Assembly (NCBI GenBank): GCA_021792365.1
Contig: JAJYUT010000001.1
Location: 1,014,033-1,078,032 of the forward strand
From: Pseudomonadota bacterium
Lineage (GTDB): Bacteria > Pseudomonadota > Alphaproteobacteria > Dongiales > Dongiaceae
Direction of reading: 5' to 3'
Length of the DNA: 64,000 nucleotides
A program made the position numbers and the translations under genes. The number at the start of each line of letters is the position of its first letter. The first letter of the stretch is position 1. Below are positions 32,628-40,303 of this stretch, piece by piece. The notes beneath the pieces were generated by a model, which saw nothing but the letters and a program-made list of their open reading frames with translations, had not been told where the DNA came from and made no database searches.

Positions 32628-33095
32628 ATGCTCAAGGGCGGACCGCGGCCTTCCATGCCGCGGGACCGGAGCGACGGCCTGGAACGAGGGCTCGAAACGA
32701 GAGCCTGGAACGAGGGATCGCCTCATTTGAGCGGACCAAGTCCTCTTCTGCGGATCGCCTGGATCAGCGCGGCGATCGTCATCGGCGCGGTCGTCGTCGG
32801 CTCGCAGCTCTCGACCGGCAGCCTCTCCCGATTGCTCCCCCCGCGCCACGGCGACATGGACACTGACCCGGAGGAAGTCAGTCTGGACGAGCCGACCGCC
32901 GACGAATACGGCGCGGAGGATAGCGGGGACGACACCGAAGCCGAAGAGGCGTTCCTCGACGAATCCGCCGATGAAACCGCCGGAGACGACGCGGAGGTGT
33001 CCGCCGACGAGGAGGAATTCGCACCCGAAGATGAGTTCGCGTCCGAAGAGGACGATGGCGATGAAGCGGAAGAAGGCGATCCGGACGAGTTGTGA
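32628..33095 (+). CDS. hypothetical single-span membrane protein with highly acidic tail
   Basis: A 155-residue protein (start ATG at 32628; an internal ATG at 32655 is possible). After a charged N-terminus there is one helix (AWISAAIVIGAVVVGSQL) and then about 80 residues dominated by Asp and Glu, including ADEYGAEDSGDD and EDEFASEEDDGDEAEEGDP. The tail resembles calcium- or basic-protein-binding acidic segments and shares the words ADEYG and EDSG with the secreted protein at 26712. No family is recognised and base composition follows the repeat, so confidence in expression is moderate. Confidence 0.5.
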   Translation: MLKGGPRPSMPRDRSDGLERGLETRAWNEGSPHLSGPSPLLRIAWISAAIVIGAVVVGSQLSTGSLSRLLPPRHGDMDTDPEEVSLDEPTADEYGAEDSGDDTEAEEAFLDESADETAGDDAEVSADEEEFAPEDEFASEEDDGDEAEEGDPDEL

Positions 33096-33154
33096 TCCGC
33101 CAGCATCCTAAATCGGCTCTTGGCTGAGAGCCGTCCGGATCGACCCACGCGCCC

Positions 33155-34240
33155 CTACGCGTAGTACCGCCCGAACCGGTTGCCCAGGAAGTCGCCGAGG
33201 GCGCATTGCTCCTGGCGGATGAAGCCCTGTTTCGGCAGCTTGCCGTCGAAGAACAGGTCGACCATCGCGGTGATGCCGGCGGCGGTGGTGATCTGGATCG
33301 CGCTCATCAGCTTGCCCCCGGTCGGACCACCAACCTCCTGTGCGTAGATCTTCTTGGCATAGCTCTCCTGCGTCAGGCGCCCCTCGCGCATGCCGGTGAC
33401 GACGACGAAGATCAGCACCACGTCCTGATGCGTGATGGGCACGGAGGTCTCGAGGATGTCCTTGAGGAGACCGCGCCGATCCTTGAGGCGCAGATCCTCC
33501 AGCAGCATCTTCATGATCCCGCAATGGCCGGGATAGCGCACGGTCTTGTAGTTGAGGCTCTCGACCTTGCCTTCCAGGGTCTCGCACAAGGTGCCGAGGC
33601 CGCCGGAGGTGTTGAAGCATTCGTAGTCGATGCCGTCGAGCGAGAAATGCTCCAGCCCTTCCATCGGCATCACCTCGGTGAGCTTGCCCTCGTGGATCGC
33701 CTCGCAGGGATTGCAGTATTCGTTGATAAGGCCGTCGGTCGACCAGGTGAGATTGTATTTGAGCGCATTGGCCGGGAATTCCGGCAGCGCGCCGACGCGC
33801 ATGTGCACCTCGCGCAGGCTGTCGAAGCGGCTGGCAAGATCGTTGGCGACGATGGAAATGAAGCCGGGCGCCAGCCCGCATTGCGGCGCGAAGGCCACTT
33901 TCGCGGTCTTTGCGATTGCCTTCACGGCGCGCGTTGTCTCGACATCTTCGGTGAGATCGAAATAGTGCGCCTCGACCTCCGCGCAGGTCCGGGCCACCCC
34001 GGGATTGAGGAAGAAGGGCAGCGCGGAGAGCACCGCATCCTGGCCCGCCGCGATCTTCGCCAGCGCGGCGCTGTCGCTGACATCGATCTCGTGCGTCTTC
34101 GCGCGCGCGCCGGCCGCCTGCCGCAGGAACGTGGCGTCGCTGTCGGCGATGGAGATGTCATAGCCGCCGCTGCCATGCAGCAGGTCGACGATGGCGCCGC
34201 CGATCTTGCCGGCGCCGAGAATCAGGACTTTGCGGGTCAT
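33155..34240 (-). CDS. saccharopine dehydrogenase family protein (LYS9-like)
   Basis: A 361-residue NAD(P)-dependent oxidoreductase. The Rossmann nucleotide site is KVLILGAGKIGGAIVDLL, and the family's second half contains FAPQCGLAPGFISIVAND, YNLTWSTDGLINEYCNPC and the NTSGGLGTLCETL strand. Such proteins act in lysine catabolism (saccharopine to aminoadipate semialdehyde and glutamate) or related carboxynorspermidine chemistry. It is divergent from an Lrp/AsnC regulator, as expected for an amino-acid-responsive catabolic gene. Confidence 0.85.
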   Translation of the reverse strand: MTRKVLILGAGKIGGAIVDLLHGSGGYDISIADSDATFLRQAAGARAKTHEIDVSDSAALAKIAAGQDAVLSALPFFLNPGVARTCAEVEAHYFDLTEDVETTRAVKAIAKTAKVAFAPQCGLAPGFISIVANDLASRFDSLREVHMRVGALPEFPANALKYNLTWSTDGLINEYCNPCEAIHEGKLTEVMPMEGLEHFSLDGIDYECFNTSGGLGTLCETLEGKVESLNYKTVRYPGHCGIMKMLLEDLRLKDRRGLLKDILETSVPITHQDVVLIFVVVTGMREGRLTQESYAKKIYAQEVGGPTGGKLMSAIQITTAAGITAMVDLFFDGKLPKQGFIRQEQCALGDFLGNRFGRYYA

Positions 34241-34297
34241 CAGGGAGTTTCCTTTGCGATGCGGCGGGCTTGCTTGTCCCGCGATGGTAAGACCTTG

Positions 34298-34319
34298 GCA
34301 GGGGTTGCTTTAAGCCTGC
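34298..34319. promoter_or_regulatory. possible Lrp/AsnC operator
   Basis: GCAGG and CCTGC form an inverted repeat around 12 bases in the divergent spacer between the saccharopine-dehydrogenase-like gene and the Lrp/AsnC regulator. Lrp-type sites are often loose palindromes of about this size, but the match is weak. Confidence 0.25.
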
Positions 34320-34365
34320 GAAAGGTGAAAAAAGAGGCGGCAGACCGGCGAATCGACGGGGAATT

Positions 34366-34809
34366 ATGGCAAAGCGCAATTTGGATGACACCGACCGCCG
34401 CTTGATCTCCTTGCTGCGGGCGAATGCGCGCATGCCGACCGCCGCGCTGGGCCGCCATCTCGGCCTCTCGCGCAGCGCCGTGCAGGAGCGGTTGAAACGG
34501 CTGGAGCGCGACGGCGTCATCACCGGCTACACCATCGTGCTGGGCGAGACGGCGGAGCATCCCGGCGTCTCCGCCCACGTCCTGCTGACCCTCGATCCCA
34601 AGTTCCAGGACCGTGCCATGGCCGCGCTCAAGGGCCTGCCGGAGGTTTCGAGCTGCTATACGGTGAGCGGCGTCTATGACGCGGTGGCCATGGTCCGGGC
34701 CTCCACCTCGTCGCATCTGGACGAAGTGCTCACGCGCATCGGCCGCCTGCCCGGCATCACGCGCACCACCTCCGCAATCCTGCTCTCGACGATGTTCGAG
34801 CGCGGGTAG
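34366..34809 (+). CDS. Lrp/AsnC family transcriptional regulator
   Basis: A 147-residue regulator. The N-terminal HTH reads DDTDRRLISLLRANARMPTA with recognition helix GRHLGLSRSAVQERLKRLE; the C-terminal RAM ligand domain shows HVLLTLDPKFQ, LPEVSSCYTVSGVYDAVAMV and the oligomer interface. It is divergent from the saccharopine-dehydrogenase-like gene and probably controls it in response to lysine or a related amino acid. Confidence 0.92.
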   Translation: MAKRNLDDTDRRLISLLRANARMPTAALGRHLGLSRSAVQERLKRLERDGVITGYTIVLGETAEHPGVSAHVLLTLDPKFQDRAMAALKGLPEVSSCYTVSGVYDAVAMVRASTSSHLDEVLTRIGRLPGITRTTSAILLSTMFERG

Positions 34810-34815
34810 CGCGCT

Positions 34816-35625
34816 TCAGAAATCTCCGAACGCCGCGATTGCGGCAGGGTCGTAGCCGCGGCTGGCGATCAGGAGCTGGCGTGAATAGGCGTGCAACAGG
34901 CGGCCTTCGCTGAGATCGTCGGCGCTAGCGGTCTCCACCACCTCGCCGGTGCGCATGATGGAGAGTCGCGCGCACATATGCGCGACGACGCCGAGGTCGT
35001 GGCTCACCAGCACATAGGTGAGGCCGAGCTGCTGGCGCAGGTCGGTCAGCAGGTTGAGCACTTCCGCCTGGATCGACACGTCGAGCGCCGAGGTCGGCTC
35101 GTCGAGCAGCACCACTTTGGGCTCGAGGATGAGCGCGCGCGCGATGGCGACGCGCTGCCGCTGGCCGCCGGACAATTGGTGGGGATAGCGGAAGCGGAAC
35201 TCCGGGCCGAGGCCCACGCGGTCCAGCGCCGCGCGCACCCGCGTCTCGACATCCTCGACTCCATGGATGGCGAGCGGCTCGCTGAGGATGTGGTCCACCG
35301 TGTGCTTGGGATGCAGCGAGCCGTAGGGGTCCTGGAACACCATCTGCACCAGCCGGCGCAGGGCGCGCGGACGCTTGGCCGCGAGCTTCTGCCCCGCGAT
35401 TGCCATGTGGCCGGACCAGAACGGGTTGAGTCCCGCCAGCGCGCGCAGGATGGTGGACTTGCCGGAGCCCGATTCGCCGACCAGCCCGTAGCTCTCGCCG
35501 GGCGCCACGGTGAAGCTGACGTTCTTCACCGCATCGACGCGGTCCGCGCCCTGGCCGAAGCTGATCGAGAGATCCCGGATCTCGATCATCGGCTGTGCCG
35601 CGCTCTCGGTCACGATCTCGGTCAC
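34816..35625 (-). CDS. peptide-type ABC transporter ATP-binding protein (DppF/OppF-like)
   Basis: A 269-residue ABC ATPase. Walker A is GESGSGKSTILRAL, the ABC signature is LSGGQRQRVAIARAL, Walker B is LLDEPTSALD, and the H-loop is LVSHDLGVVAHM. It lacks a membrane domain and should pair with the second ATPase to power the permease. Its GTG start overlaps the upstream ATPase stop as GTGA, confirming the operon start point. Confidence 0.92.
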   Translation of the reverse strand: MTEIVTESAAQPMIEIRDLSISFGQGADRVDAVKNVSFTVAPGESYGLVGESGSGKSTILRALAGLNPFWSGHMAIAGQKLAAKRPRALRRLVQMVFQDPYGSLHPKHTVDHILSEPLAIHGVEDVETRVRAALDRVGLGPEFRFRYPHQLSGGQRQRVAIARALILEPKVVLLDEPTSALDVSIQAEVLNLLTDLRQQLGLTYVLVSHDLGVVAHMCARLSIMRTGEVVETASADDLSEGRLLHAYSRQLLIASRGYDPAAIAAFGDF

Positions 35626-36473
35626 GGGCGCACCGGCTCCATCCAGGATGGATCGCGCTGCAGCACCGGCAGGCGCGCCCGGCGCTGGTCGATCTCCGGC
35701 GGACAGGCGAGCAGGCCGCGCGTATAGGGGTGCCTCGCCTCGGCGAGTTCGCTGGCGGTCAGCTTCTCCAGCACCTGCCCCGCATACATGACAAGCACGC
35801 GGTCGCAAAAGGTGCGCACCAGGTTGAGGTCGTGGCTGATGAAGATGAGGCCCATGTGCCGCGTCTTCACCAGGTCGTCGAGGATGGCCAGCACCTGCAG
35901 CCGCACGGTCACGTCGAGCGCTGAGGTTGGCTCGTCGGCGATCAGCAGCTCCGGCTCGGCCATCAGCATCATGGCGATCATGGCGCGCTGGCCCATGCCG
36001 CCGGACAGCTCATGCGGCCAGGCGCGGAACACGCGCTCCGGGTCGCGGATGCGCACCGCCGCCAGCATGCCGAGCGCGTGCTGGCGCGCTGCCGCGCCCT
36101 CCTTGATCTCGCGCGCCGCTTCCAGCAATTGCTCGCCGATGGTCATGACGGGGTTGAGCGAGTATTTCGGGTCCTGCATCACCATGGCGATGCGTTTGCC
36201 GCGGATGGTACGCCATTGCTGCTCCGACAGGCCGATGAGGGTCTGGCCGTGAAAGGCAAGCTTCTCCGCCGTCACCTTGCCGGGCGTGAGTCCCAGGATG
36301 GCCCGGCCGGTCTGCGACTTGCCCGATCCGGATTCGCCGACGATGGCGAGCTTCTCGCGCCCCATGGCGAAGCTGACATCGCGTACCGCGTGCACCACGC
36401 CAACCGGCGTGTTGAAGCGGATATTGAGCTTCTCGACTTCCAGGATGGGGCCTTTCTCCATCAGCCCTCTCAT
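35622..36473 (-). CDS. peptide-type ABC transporter ATP-binding protein (DppD/OppD-like)
   Basis: A 283-residue ABC ATPase with Walker A GESGSGKSQTGRAI, signature LSGGMGQRAMIAMML, Walker B LIADEPTSALD and the oligopeptide-subfamily C-terminal CPPEIDQRR segment. The GQRAMIAMML signature and LLACPP end are typical of DppD/OppD chains rather than OppF. Its ATG overlaps the permease stop as ATGA; expression of both ATPases is therefore coupled to the permeases. Confidence 0.92.
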   Translation of the reverse strand: MRGLMEKGPILEVEKLNIRFNTPVGVVHAVRDVSFAMGREKLAIVGESGSGKSQTGRAILGLTPGKVTAEKLAFHGQTLIGLSEQQWRTIRGKRIAMVMQDPKYSLNPVMTIGEQLLEAAREIKEGAAARQHALGMLAAVRIRDPERVFRAWPHELSGGMGQRAMIAMMLMAEPELLIADEPTSALDVTVRLQVLAILDDLVKTRHMGLIFISHDLNLVRTFCDRVLVMYAGQVLEKLTASELAEARHPYTRGLLACPPEIDQRRARLPVLQRDPSWMEPVRP

Positions 36474-37393
36474 CCTTCCCTGGGATCAAGCACGTCGCGC
36501 AGGCCGTCGCCGATCAGGTTGAAGCCGAGGCTGACGATGAAGATGGCGACACCGGGATAGGTGCAGACCCACCATTGCTCCAGGATCTGGCTGCGGCCTT
36601 CAGAGACCATCGCGCCCCATTCCGGCTGCGGCGGCGCGACGCCCAGGCCGAGAAAGCCGAGGCCCGCCGCGATCAGGATGACGCCCGCCATGTCCAGCGA
36701 GACGCGCACGATCAGCGAAGGCATGCACATCGGCATGATATGGCCGATCAGGATGCGCATGCCGGATGCACCGCTGATCCGCGCCGCCGCGATGTAGTCG
36801 GTGCCGCGGACAGTCAGCGTCTCGGCGCGTGCGATGCGCGCATAGGGCGGCCAGCTGGTGAGCGCGATCGCCAGCACGGCGTTCTCGATGCCCGGGCCCA
36901 AGGCCGCGGCGAAGGCGAGGGCGAGCACCAGCTTGGGAAAAGCGAGGAAGGCGTCGGTCAGGCGCATCAGCACCGCTTCGACCTTCCCGCCCAGGTAGCC
37001 GGCGGTGGCGCCGATCACGATGCCGACCGGGGCCGCGGTGATCGCCACCATGAAAATGATGAGCAAGGTGGTGCGAGAGCCGTAGACGATGCGGCTCCAG
37101 ATGTCGCGGCCCTGCTGGTCGGTGCCGAGCCAATGCTCGCCGCCCGGCGCCACCAGCCGGTTGCCGAGATCGCCGGCAATCGGGTTGTGCGGCGCCACCC
37201 AGGGCGCGAACACGGCGCAGAACACGAGGATCGCGACGATCACCAGTCCCAGCATGGCGAGCGGATTGCGCGCGAACGCGACCCAGCTCAGATAGGCGCG
37301 GCTCAGCCGCGCCTGCAGCCGCGATTGCGGCGTCTCCGCCAGCAGCCATTTTCGCCACCGCGGCGGCGTGACGGCGATGGCCCAGTCGGTCAT
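36470..37393 (-). CDS. peptide-type ABC transporter permease (DppC/OppC-like)
   Basis: A 307-residue inner-membrane permease with six predicted helices. The N-terminal OppC_N region is YLSWVAFARNPLAMLGLVIV, a periplasmic loop contains the family DQQGRDIWSRIVYG, and the ATPase-coupling loop reads AAARISGASGMRILIGHIMP. It pairs with the second permease at 37404-38405. Confidence 0.93.
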   Translation of the reverse strand: MTDWAIAVTPPRWRKWLLAETPQSRLQARLSRAYLSWVAFARNPLAMLGLVIVAILVFCAVFAPWVAPHNPIAGDLGNRLVAPGGEHWLGTDQQGRDIWSRIVYGSRTTLLIIFMVAITAAPVGIVIGATAGYLGGKVEAVLMRLTDAFLAFPKLVLALAFAAALGPGIENAVLAIALTSWPPYARIARAETLTVRGTDYIAAARISGASGMRILIGHIMPMCMPSLIVRVSLDMAGVILIAAGLGFLGLGVAPPQPEWGAMVSEGRSQILEQWWVCTYPGVAIFIVSLGFNLIGDGLRDVLDPREG

Positions 37394-37403
37394 GCGATGC
37401 TCC

Positions 37404-38405
37404 TCATCGCGCCCTCGGATCCAGGACGCGATAGGCCACGTCGGTCAGCATGTTGATGACGATGAAGATCGCGCCCACGACAATGGTGCCGCCGAGCACC
37501 GCCGGCATGTCCTGGCCGAAGATCGAATCGGTGATGTAGAGCCCGAGGCCGCGCCAGGCGAACACCGTCTCGGTCAGCACCGAGCCTTCCAGCAGGTTGC
37601 CGTAGGACAGCGCGATGACCGTCAGCAGCGGCACCAGGATGTTGCCCATCGCATGCTTCCAGATGATGCGCCGCTCCGGCACGCCTTTGACGCGCGCGGT
37701 CAGGATGTATTCCTGGCGCAACTGTCCCAACATCAGCGAGCGCGTCATGCGGCTGATATAGGCGAGCGAGAAGTAGCCGAGCAGCGAAGCCGGCAGGATG
37801 AGGTGGGCGAGCGCGTTCCTGAAGAGATCGAAGTCGCCGGCGATCAGCGTGTCGATGGTCATGACGCCGGTCACCGGCGTGACGATCTCCTCATAGCCGA
37901 AATCGAGCCGCCCCGGTCCCGGCAGCCAGTCGAGCTTGGCATAGAAGACCAGCAGCCCCATCAGGCCCAGCCAGAAGATCGGCACCGAATAGCCGATGAG
38001 GCCGAAGAAGCGCACCATGTGGTCGATCCAGGTGTCCTTGCGCACGGCGGCCCAGACGCCGAGCGGCACGCCGAGCACGACTCCGATCAGCGTGCCGAGC
38101 GTCGCCAGCTCCAGGGTCGCCGGAAAGACGCGGGCGAGCTCGGAGGCGATCGGCCGCCCAGTGCGCACCGATTCGCCCAGGTCGCCCTGCAGCACGTTGG
38201 TGAGATAGATCCAGAACTGTACCAGGATCGGCTTGTCGAGGCCGAGCCGGATGCGCGCCGCTTCGATGGTGGATTCGGAGGCATGGTCGCCCACCACCGC
38301 CAGCACCGGATCGGCCGGCAGGAGCCGCGCGATGATGAAGGTCACCAGCAGCAATCCCAGCAGCGTCGTCGCGACCGAGAGGATGAGGCGAAGGGCGGCT
38401 TTCAT
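37404..38405 (-). CDS. peptide-type ABC transporter permease (DppB/OppB-like)
   Basis: A 333-residue permease. The first helix is LILSVATTLLGLLLVTFIIA, followed by the conserved RLLPADPVLAVVGD and the coupling motif YILTARVKGVPERRIIWKHAM. GGGAGAG precedes the chosen ATG at 38405. A strong hairpin lies between it and the binding-protein gene, which probably sets the usual excess of binding protein over permease. Confidence 0.93.
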   Translation of the reverse strand: MKAALRLILSVATTLLGLLLVTFIIARLLPADPVLAVVGDHASESTIEAARIRLGLDKPILVQFWIYLTNVLQGDLGESVRTGRPIASELARVFPATLELATLGTLIGVVLGVPLGVWAAVRKDTWIDHMVRFFGLIGYSVPIFWLGLMGLLVFYAKLDWLPGPGRLDFGYEEIVTPVTGVMTIDTLIAGDFDLFRNALAHLILPASLLGYFSLAYISRMTRSLMLGQLRQEYILTARVKGVPERRIIWKHAMGNILVPLLTVIALSYGNLLEGSVLTETVFAWRGLGLYITDSIFGQDMPAVLGGTIVVGAIFIVINMLTDVAYRVLDPRAR

Positions 38406-38424
38406 GCTCTCCCTGAAAACCAAT

Positions 38425-38460
38425 CGGCGGGATGCGTTCCCTGAAGAACGCATCCCGCCG
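38425..38460 (-). terminator. 15-bp perfect hairpin between binding protein and permease genes
   Basis: CGGCGGGATGCGTTC (38425-38439) pairs perfectly with GAACGCATCCCGCCG (38446-38460) around a six-base loop. It sits in the 69-base gap between the substrate-binding gene and the DppB-like permease. There is no T-run, so partial termination or mRNA 3' end protection is more likely than full termination. Confidence 0.7.
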
Positions 38461-38474
38461 GGAGAAGGTGCCGT

Positions 38475-40043
38475 CTAGTTCTTGACGACGTCGCGATAGA
38501 GATCGAGATCGAAGGTCGGGCCGACGATGAACCCGTCCACGTTCTTGCGCAGGGCGATGGTCTCGACCTGCTGGAACAGAATGACGTACGGCCCTTCGTC
38601 GAGCTGCAGCTTCTGCAGGTCCATATACATCTGGGCCCGCTTGGTCGCATCCTTCTCGTCGCGCGCGGCCATCACCCTGGCTTCCATCTCCGGCGTGGCC
38701 CACTGGTTGCGCTTGGCAAGCGGCGCGTTCAGGAAGCCGTCGGCGTTGGAGTGGGGGTCCTGGTAGTCGGAGCCCCACTGGCCGAGATAGATGTCATGCT
38801 CGCTGGCGCGGTACTTGGTCAGCGTCGTCTTGTTGTCGGCCATCTTGATGACGAGATTGATGCCGGCCTGCGCCATCGTGTTCTGCAGCGAGGCGGAGAG
38901 CTCGCGCGCCTCCGACTTGTTGGTGACGTCGATCGTGACGTTGAAGCCGTTCGGATAGCCGGCCTTGGTGAGCAGCTCCTTGGCCTTGGCAACGTCCAGC
39001 GTATAGGGCGTGGAATTGTCGGCGCCGAGCTGCCCGTCAGGCAGGAAAGTCTGGTGCTTGATGCCGGTGCCGTTGAACATCGTCTCCTGCAGCCCGTCGT
39101 AATCCACCAGGTAGCGCATGGCCCGACGCACATCCGGGTTGCCCAGATGCTGGTTCGTCACGTTCAGGCCCATGTACCACAGGGTCGCCTTGGGATAGGA
39201 CTGCAGCTTGATGTTGGGGTCCTTCTTGACGGCGGCGAGCTGGTCGCCGGTCAGGTTGCGCGCGATGTCGATGTCGCCCTTCTGCAGCAGCAATTGCTGG
39301 GTGGCGCTCTCGGTCACGTTGCGGACCAGCACGCGCTTGATCTCCGGCGCGCCGTCCCAATAGTTCTCGTTGGCCTCGAGGACGAGCGACTCGTTCGGCT
39401 GCCAGCTTCGCAGCGTGAAGGGGCCCGAGCCGGCGCCGTTGGTCTTCAGCCATTCATGGCCCCAATCGCCGTTCGCCTCATTGGCGGCGACGAGATCCTT
39501 GTCGACCACGACGCTGGTGAAGGAGAGGCAGTTGAGGAAGAAACTCGGTGCATAGGCGGCGTCCAGCTCGACCTCGAGGGTCATTGGATCCTTCACCCGC
39601 ACCTTGTCCTTCACGTTCTCCTTGGTGAGGCCGAACTGCGTCATGATGAAAGCCGGGTTGAGATCGAGCGAGACGAAGCGCTCCATCGAGAACTCGACAT
39701 CCTCGGCCGTCAGGTCGTTGCCGGAGTGGAACTTGATCCCCGGACGGATCTTGAAAGTGAAGGTCCTGCCGTCATCGCTGACCGACCAGCTTTCGGCCGC
39801 CTGGAGCTTCAGTTGCGAGGGGTTGGCCGGATCGATCACCACCAGGCGGTCATAGGTGTTCGCCATGTATTCCGACGCGGTGAACTCGTAGATCTCCGCC
39901 GGGTCGAGCGAGATCATGTCATCGATCACATAGGCCATGACCAGCGTGTCCGCCGGGGTCTTCGCGTGCGCCGCGGCCGACGAAGCCAGGATCGCGACCG
40001 CCGCCAGAGAGCCCTGCAGCGCGGATCGCAGGAACGGTTTCAT
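38475..40043 (-). CDS. ABC transporter substrate-binding protein, family 5
   Basis: A 522-residue periplasmic binding protein of the DppA/OppA (SBP_bac_5) family. A signal peptide (LQGSLAAVAILASSAAAHA) is followed by the family opener YVIDDMISLDPAEIYEF, LRPGIKFHSGND-type KIRPGIKFHSGNDLTAEDVE and the KEDPNIKL loop. A GAGGAGG site lies six bases before the ATG. As the first gene of the importer it determines the ligand, which could be a peptide or another small cargo. Confidence 0.93.
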   Translation of the reverse strand: MKPFLRSALQGSLAAVAILASSAAAHAKTPADTLVMAYVIDDMISLDPAEIYEFTASEYMANTYDRLVVIDPANPSQLKLQAAESWSVSDDGRTFTFKIRPGIKFHSGNDLTAEDVEFSMERFVSLDLNPAFIMTQFGLTKENVKDKVRVKDPMTLEVELDAAYAPSFFLNCLSFTSVVVDKDLVAANEANGDWGHEWLKTNGAGSGPFTLRSWQPNESLVLEANENYWDGAPEIKRVLVRNVTESATQQLLLQKGDIDIARNLTGDQLAAVKKDPNIKLQSYPKATLWYMGLNVTNQHLGNPDVRRAMRYLVDYDGLQETMFNGTGIKHQTFLPDGQLGADNSTPYTLDVAKAKELLTKAGYPNGFNVTIDVTNKSEARELSASLQNTMAQAGINLVIKMADNKTTLTKYRASEHDIYLGQWGSDYQDPHSNADGFLNAPLAKRNQWATPEMEARVMAARDEKDATKRAQMYMDLQKLQLDEGPYVILFQQVETIALRKNVDGFIVGPTFDLDLYRDVVKN

Positions 40044-40303
40044 AAGTTGCCTCCTCGAAGTTTTTCGTTATTGCCCGCCGAATTTCCAGCCGATCGGTCA
40101 GTTTGTCCAGCAGGAACGGCCGAAAGCCCAGGCTGAAGGCCCACTTAGCGGTGTTTACCGGCCCGAGCTCAAGGCCCGGGACCAGGACCGCGCCCTGTGG
40201 AACCCGCCCTGCGCTCACGGGGTTGTATGTTGCAGAAGGATGACAGCCCCGTCATTTTCACGTGAAATTTCAGCGGCGTACGGGGCGGGCGAAACCCGGT
40301 TTC

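Noticed and set aside
32723..33148. A serine-rich open frame on the minus strand (SSGSPSSASS-type)
   Set aside because: It is the reverse complement of the acidic GAA/GAC-rich tail of the plus-strand protein at 32628. The plus-strand gene has a membrane helix, and the serine string has no signal peptide or RBS.
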